From positions 1,301-65,300 of the forward strand of contig JAQIFP010000021.1 of NCBI GenBank assembly GCA_030141585.1: a stretch of DNA of 64,000 nucleotides, given 5' to 3'. Shown piece by piece: positions 59,077 through 64,000 of this stretch (its first letter is position 1; every line of letters starts with the position of its first letter). This stretch comes from Ophryocystis elektroscirrha (taxonomy: Eukaryota > Apicomplexa > Conoidasida > Neogregarinorida > Ophryocystidae). A program made the translations under genes and the position numbers. Below the pieces are notes generated by a model that was not told the DNA's origin, did not search any database, and saw nothing but the letters and a program-made list of their open reading frames with translations.

Positions 59077-62000
59077 ATGTCATCTCTAGGTAATTATCAA
59101 TATTGTATGTATTCTTCTTATGATAACTCGCCTTCAAGAAGAAACTCTTCTCATACGGTAAATATTCCAGATTCCACTCAGCAGCAACAGCAACGGTGGA
59201 ATTATACTGGAAATTATGGTATGTATCACACAGGAGGCTCCCCTAATATACGAAATTACGTATACGATAGAAACGATAAAATACATGATTTATATTATAT
59301 GAGACCACCGCCTCTTATGTATGATATACCACCACCTCCTAATGCCAACATTATTCCTACACAATTTCCTATGCCTTCTGGAGGAGCAGGAGTAGGAGCA
59401 AGTAGTTATCATATGATTCCACACTCGAACTTTGTTATAGACTCAAACAATAACGACTCGAATGCAACAAACAATAACAGGCTTTTATATGCAGTGTCGT
59501 CTAATTCTTCGTATTTACCTATTAATAATGAACCTAGTAATATTATAGATAAAACTAATAATAATTTTAATCAAAATAATCAACAACAACAACACCGTAA
59601 ATTGATTCAACAGCAGCAAAAGCCGCCAGCCTTTGTTGGTACTACGCGGAATAATAAGTCACCATTTAGACCGTTGTCTGAAAAGCAACAATCCCTTTCG
59701 AAAATTAACAACAATAATAATAATATTAATAATAATCGCTCTAAGATTTATTCTTCTAGAAATATAACAGGTGGGTGCGGTTCCCGGCCAAGATCTAGAA
59801 ATAGGTCTTCAAATGGTTTGAGGAACCGTTCCCGGAACCGTTCCTCAAATCGATCTAGAAATCGCTCGAGAGATCATTATTCTCGAAACCTTTCAAGGAA
59901 TAGATCACGAAATAAGTCACGGAATAAGTCTCGTGATAGAAAGTCACCACGTGATCGTTCTTCACGAAATAATGATAAAAATCGTAATTATTCTCGAAAT
60001 CGCTCGAGAGACAACCGTAGGAACCAGAACAGGTCCAAAAACCGCTCTAATGAAAGGTATCGTAACTATCATTCAAGTTCTGTGTTGACATCACAAACGT
60101 ATTCCATGGGAGACCGTAACAGACAAACTAATTCATTATTAGGAAATAATAATCAGTTATATAACTCTCCTAAAAACCAATCGTCTATCATCAAAAACAG
60201 AAGTGCCTCTAATTTTTCCATTTTTACTGAACAGCCGAAAACGCCGAATGATAATGCTTGGTCTTCTTCTTATCTGGGACAACAGTCGAGTCAAAAAGAA
60301 TCCAGTGTGAAGCGTCCTGTTCCAGAAATACAATTACAGCAGTCACAATTAGAAGAACAGCAAAAGCAGTTACAACAGCACATGCAACAACAACAGCAGC
60401 TGCAGCAACAAATACAACAGCAGTTACAACAATTACAGCAACAGCAGCAGCAGTTTCAACAGTTCCAGCAGTCTCAAACAGCGGAAATAAAGTCTCAATT
60501 TCCTTCTATGCCGCCGTCGTATATTCCATATAAGCCGACAGAGGTATTTAACAAAACAGACACTGATGTCGTCGAGCAACAATATTGTTACAACCAATAT
60601 CCATATAATTATTCTGATATCTCCCGCCCTCCATATATTCAATCTACAGAAAGTAGTAACAATAGCGTTGCTGACAATAAATCCCTTATTCATAATAGAA
60701 ATAATTCTATTATAGAGAATAATAAACTATTGTCTACACCATTTACTCCTAGTACAACCGCTACCCAGAATAATTTTCCTTACAACAATAATAATAATAA
60801 TAGTAATATTAATAATAATAAATTAAATAAATATGCTCCCCTCTATACAGACAGTAATGATCTGAATGCACAGAATAAAAAATCCAATGTTTTGCAAACT
60901 TTATTAAAATTAGTGACTTCTGACAAGTTTTATGATTTAACAGCAGACTTAAATATTGATAAGGATGAAGTTCTCCAAGAAATTCAGCAGCTTATGCATC
61001 AAAAAGAGTCTCAGTCTGATATGTTCAAGGCTAAGTCTCGTTTTGATAATCCCAAACCTGCTGAGAAGTCAAGTATCACCACACCACCAGTTTCAGAAAC
61101 TAACGAAAAACCTATAGAGCCTAAAGCTTTTATACCAGTCACTACTAACAACATAGCTGAACCATTAACTGACAGCAGTGTTATTGATAATAGGTAAAAT
61201 ATGCTCAACACGACATGTGATAAATCCTTCACTCGTGCGTACTTGAATCCTTACTTTACTTGCATACATTTGTACCCATATATGTATATCTATACGTCTA
61301 TATATATCCATTTAGACGTATATTTAAATAAATATATGTGTGTATGTATGTTAATTCAAACTTATCCATACATATGTTTATATGTATGTGTACATATACG
61401 TGTATATATAACTAGTTATGCGTATGCATATATATATGTCTATATCTATGGACATATGTATGTATATATCTATGGACATATATATGTATATATCTATGGA
61501 CATATATATGTATATATCTATGGACATATATATTTATATATCTATGGACATATATATGTATATATTTATGAACATATATATGTATATATGTATGGACATA
61601 TATATGTACATATCTATGGACATATGTATGTATACATGTACCTGTATGTATATATGTACTTATATGTATATGTATACGTGTTTTATATCTATTTAGACGT
61701 ATGCATATATATATGTGTATATCCACTTAGACGTATGCATATATATATGTGTATATCCACTTAGACGTATGCATATATATATGTACATATGGATGTGTTT
61801 ATACGTATATATGAGAATGCATGAACAGATGTTTTTAGGAATCCATATATTAATGTGTTGATATACTGATAAATATATTTTTATGGATATACACACATGT
61901 GTTACATTTCTGTGATGATGAATGAATCATTTACAGACGTATCATTTAATTAATTTGATCAAACAATATATTTGTCAGAAACATACAATTCTCTAATGTG

Positions 62001-62945
62001 GACATTTTAAGCTCAATAGCAGCCAAGCTTAATACTCATCCTAAAGACCACCTTGCTCAAATAGCTCAAAAACTTCTCACATCAATTAAACAAGTAGACG
62101 AAAAAAAAAAATCTCTCACATGTAAGATATTTTGTTTGGAATCAATTTCAAGTTACATATTTAACTTTAGTGATACTAATGAATGCATATGCGTATATTA
62201 CTAATGTATTTACAAATATATTGTTAAGAAGTATATTTTTGCATGTATATATATATAGAGACCAGTATTTTTGTGATAATGCGAATTAATTTATTTGCGT
62301 GAATAAAAGCTTATTGCAAAGATATCATTTTTTTTTATAGCGAAAACAAATCGAAGGCAATCGCCTCCAAGTTATTCCCGACAACAGCGTTATTTCAAGC
62401 ATTCCAAAACGTCGAATCATTCACGTAGTAGAGGCAGGTCTGTGAGTAAAAACCGTCGGTCATTACGCAATAGACACAGAAGCCGAAGTAGAGGTAATTT
62501 CTTTAATATAAATATATATAAATATATAAATTATTTTATTGCAGAAAATGGTAGAGATAGAAGCAAATATACCGACAACTATAAAAGAGACTTTGATTCC
62601 AATAAAAATGCATGGAATGATTCCCGCAAAAAAGAAGCGTAATATTTATAAAAAATTTATATTTAATTTTTAGAGACAATGTTTCAGTGGTAAAGGTTAA
62701 GCCCAAATCTACCCTTCGATCTAAATTTTACGATACAGAAATTGCTAGGCTTAATCAAATTCTTAAAAACGCTACTGTTAATAAAACTCCCGATTCTTTA
62801 GTTGCTCATTCTTACATTACAGAACTCAGCTCTTATGACAAGTAATCATTAAGTTTGCATTATACATAAAATTTTGTACAAGCTTATACTTATAATAGTT
62901 GATATTTAGTCACACAGCAAATTTATCTACACATAAATATATTTT

Positions 62946-62988
<43 letters not shown>

Positions 62989-63659
62989 CAATTACTACAT
63001 AAACCTCAATATAATTAATAGTTATATACATTTGATTAAAAGTAAAATATATGTATATATGATTATATGTTTATTTAAAGAATTATATATACATTTACAT
63101 ATAAAACTATATATATATATATATACTGATTTATACATACATTATATATTTAGCTTTATATATATATAAGTATTATCTAAAATGTTTACATGCATAAGGT
63201 TGTATATAAATAAATTTGAATGCTTGAAAATTTATATCAATGTATATTGAAGATTACCTAGTCAAAATTGAAGTTTAAATTGGTGGTTTTTATAGTTTGG
63301 AGATTCTACTTCAATTAGAAAATAAAATGCCAGCAGCTTGGGCTAATTCTGTAATGAAGGTTTATATGAAACTTGCAACGTTACTGACAAACTCTTTTGC
63401 CGACAAACCACGTATTGCTGAACGTTGTCTTCCTGGCTTAATAATTACAAATTTGCCAAATACGTCAGTTAATGCGATTCAGCGTGCTTTGGCGCAACAT
63501 TTCAAATCGCAACGCATAACCTACAATCGCATTGTGTTTCCTGTTTTTCCAAGTACAGGTTTGTGTAAAGGATGGGCCGTAATTTTACCTTCTTCTCTTG
63601 ATTCTATGTTCCAGCTTATTTTAGCTTCACAGTTTCAGTGGAGGGGAATATGTTGCAAG
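59077..63659 (+). CDS. large RS-rich, poly-Q/Asn-rich protein with RRM-like domain (3' end beyond window)
   Basis: Six visible exons: 59077-61193, 61979-62121, 62341-62493, 62545-62638, 62674-62841 and 63296-63659; 1013 residues so far, with an open donor at 63660. The N-terminal third is Asn/Gln/Pro-rich. Residues about 230-330 are a long RS/RN domain (repeats such as RSRNRS, RDRKSPRDRSS). A poly-Q coiled-coil-like stretch follows at about 430-470. The helical segments VLQTLLKLVTSDKFYDLTAD and LSSIAAKLNTHPKDHLAQIA come next, then a second RS stretch in exon 3 (HSRSRGRS, RNRHRSRSR). The last exon encodes an RRM-like fold: LPGLIITNLPNTS (RNP2-like) and LCKGWAVILPSS (RNP1-like). This indicates a nuclear RNA-processing protein. 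No specific orthologue recognised. Confidence 0.75.
61436..61790. repeat. 24-bp and 34-bp minisatellites in intron of the RS/RRM gene
   Basis: Two tandem repeats in intron 61194-61978. The first is a 24-bp unit around ctatggacatatatatgt, about nine copies (61440-61645). The second is a 34-bp unit beginning ttagacgtatgcatat, three copies (about 61692-61785). Both strands stay open by chance because the units are free of stop codons in some frames. Confidence 0.9.
62945..63180. repeat. TA microsatellite in intron of the RS/RRM gene
   Basis: Pure TA run at about 62950-62984 followed by degenerate TA sequence, inside intron 62842-63295. Confidence 0.88.
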
Positions 63660-64000
63660 GTAACATTTTAAGACTCTGAAATGTATATATACGCATATAC
63701 ATATTATTTATTAATATATATGTACATGTATATTTAAGTATTGTTATTAATTTATATATATATATATATATATATAACAATATATGTATATATAAATTAA
63801 ATATTTATTTATAGAGCTATATACTTAATTTTATAGACATACATTCAAATAAATATAATTATATATATATATATATATATATAGTTACCTCGGTCCAATT
63901 TTTTTCTTTGAATTATTAATTAACAATTATTGATAGCATTAACGATAAAATTTGTTGATACGTTGAATACCGTATATTTAATTTTTAAAATCACTGACAA
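63660..64000. other. start of an intron running off the window
   Basis: 341 bp following the donor of the last visible exon of the RS/RRM gene, with TA runs at 63755-63776 and 63858-63881. No exon seen before the edge. Confidence 0.6.

Noticed and set aside
61201..61764. 187-codon plus-strand frame
   Set aside because: Almost entirely minisatellite translation inside an intron of the RS/RRM gene.
1..64000. Mobile elements, CRISPR arrays, prophage or viral genes
   Set aside because: Looked for transposase, reverse transcriptase and integrase motifs, terminal repeats and spacer-repeat patterns; none was convincing.

Overview
The window looks like one nuclear contig of a very AT-rich protist, most likely an apicomplexan. 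Supporting this are a cysteine-rich oocyst-wall-like protein with a signal peptide (41016-43633), an NBP35 Fe-S assembly ATPase with an N-terminal membrane segment (24308-26303; in Toxoplasma NBP35 is anchored in the mitochondrial outer membrane), a CCCH finger with the RTKLC lead-in seen in apicomplexans, and eukaryotic 5S rRNA and tRNA genes. I cannot name genus or species. The coding signal is broken into many exons. Most of the introns I resolved by frame, GT/AG and phase are only 29-39 nt, with 31-35 nt most common; a minority are hundreds of bases long and filled with TA-type microsatellite. Many real genes are therefore much longer than any single open frame, and many open frames in the TA repeats (Ile/Tyr/Met/Val strings) are not genes.

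Layout. 1-3400: the 3' part of a degenerate acyl-CoA-synthetase-like gene and a 68-residue protein ending in CC. 3500-9600: transcription and chromatin genes, namely a BAF60/SMARCD (SWI/SNF) subunit, a DPB4/POLE3-like histone-fold protein and the TFIIH subunit TFB4; the last two are divergent with 8 bp between start codons. 9900-14200: a small coiled-coil protein, tRNA-Leu(AAG), an unknown 145-residue protein, a secreted SH3-like Asn-rich protein and a CCCH zinc-finger protein. 14300-19460: a 5 kb gene-free AT desert. 19467-29949: SEC11 signal peptidase, an atypical kinase, a Rab2-like GTPase divergent from NBP35 (24 bp apart), a coiled-coil protein, a ten-helix YdcZ-type transporter and the V-ATPase assembly factor VMA12.

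30135-34772 on the minus strand is a tandem run of five small genes. Four start with a signal peptide; the fifth has a tentative hydrophobic N-terminus and is made of micro-exons of 7-46 nt. Next come RRP12 (34882-40054), a two-helix membrane protein, the oocyst-wall-like protein, UTP18 (43938-46354), two identical 5S rRNA genes either side of a 100-N gap (a collapsed array), a sacsin-like chaperone (47502-51772), CCDC124 (52204-54748), GPATCH1 (55635-59030) and a very large RS/poly-Q/RRM protein running off the right edge.

Functional themes are ribosome biogenesis and function (RRP12, UTP18, 5S, CCDC124), RNA processing (GPATCH1, the RS/RRM protein), transcription and chromatin (BAF60, TFB4, DPB4), the secretory and endomembrane system (SEC11, Rab, VMA12), and a set of secreted or wall proteins probably specific to the lineage. 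No mobile element, CRISPR array or viral gene was recognised. All exon boundaries were worked out by eye from reading frame, splice dinucleotides and phase, without transcript data.
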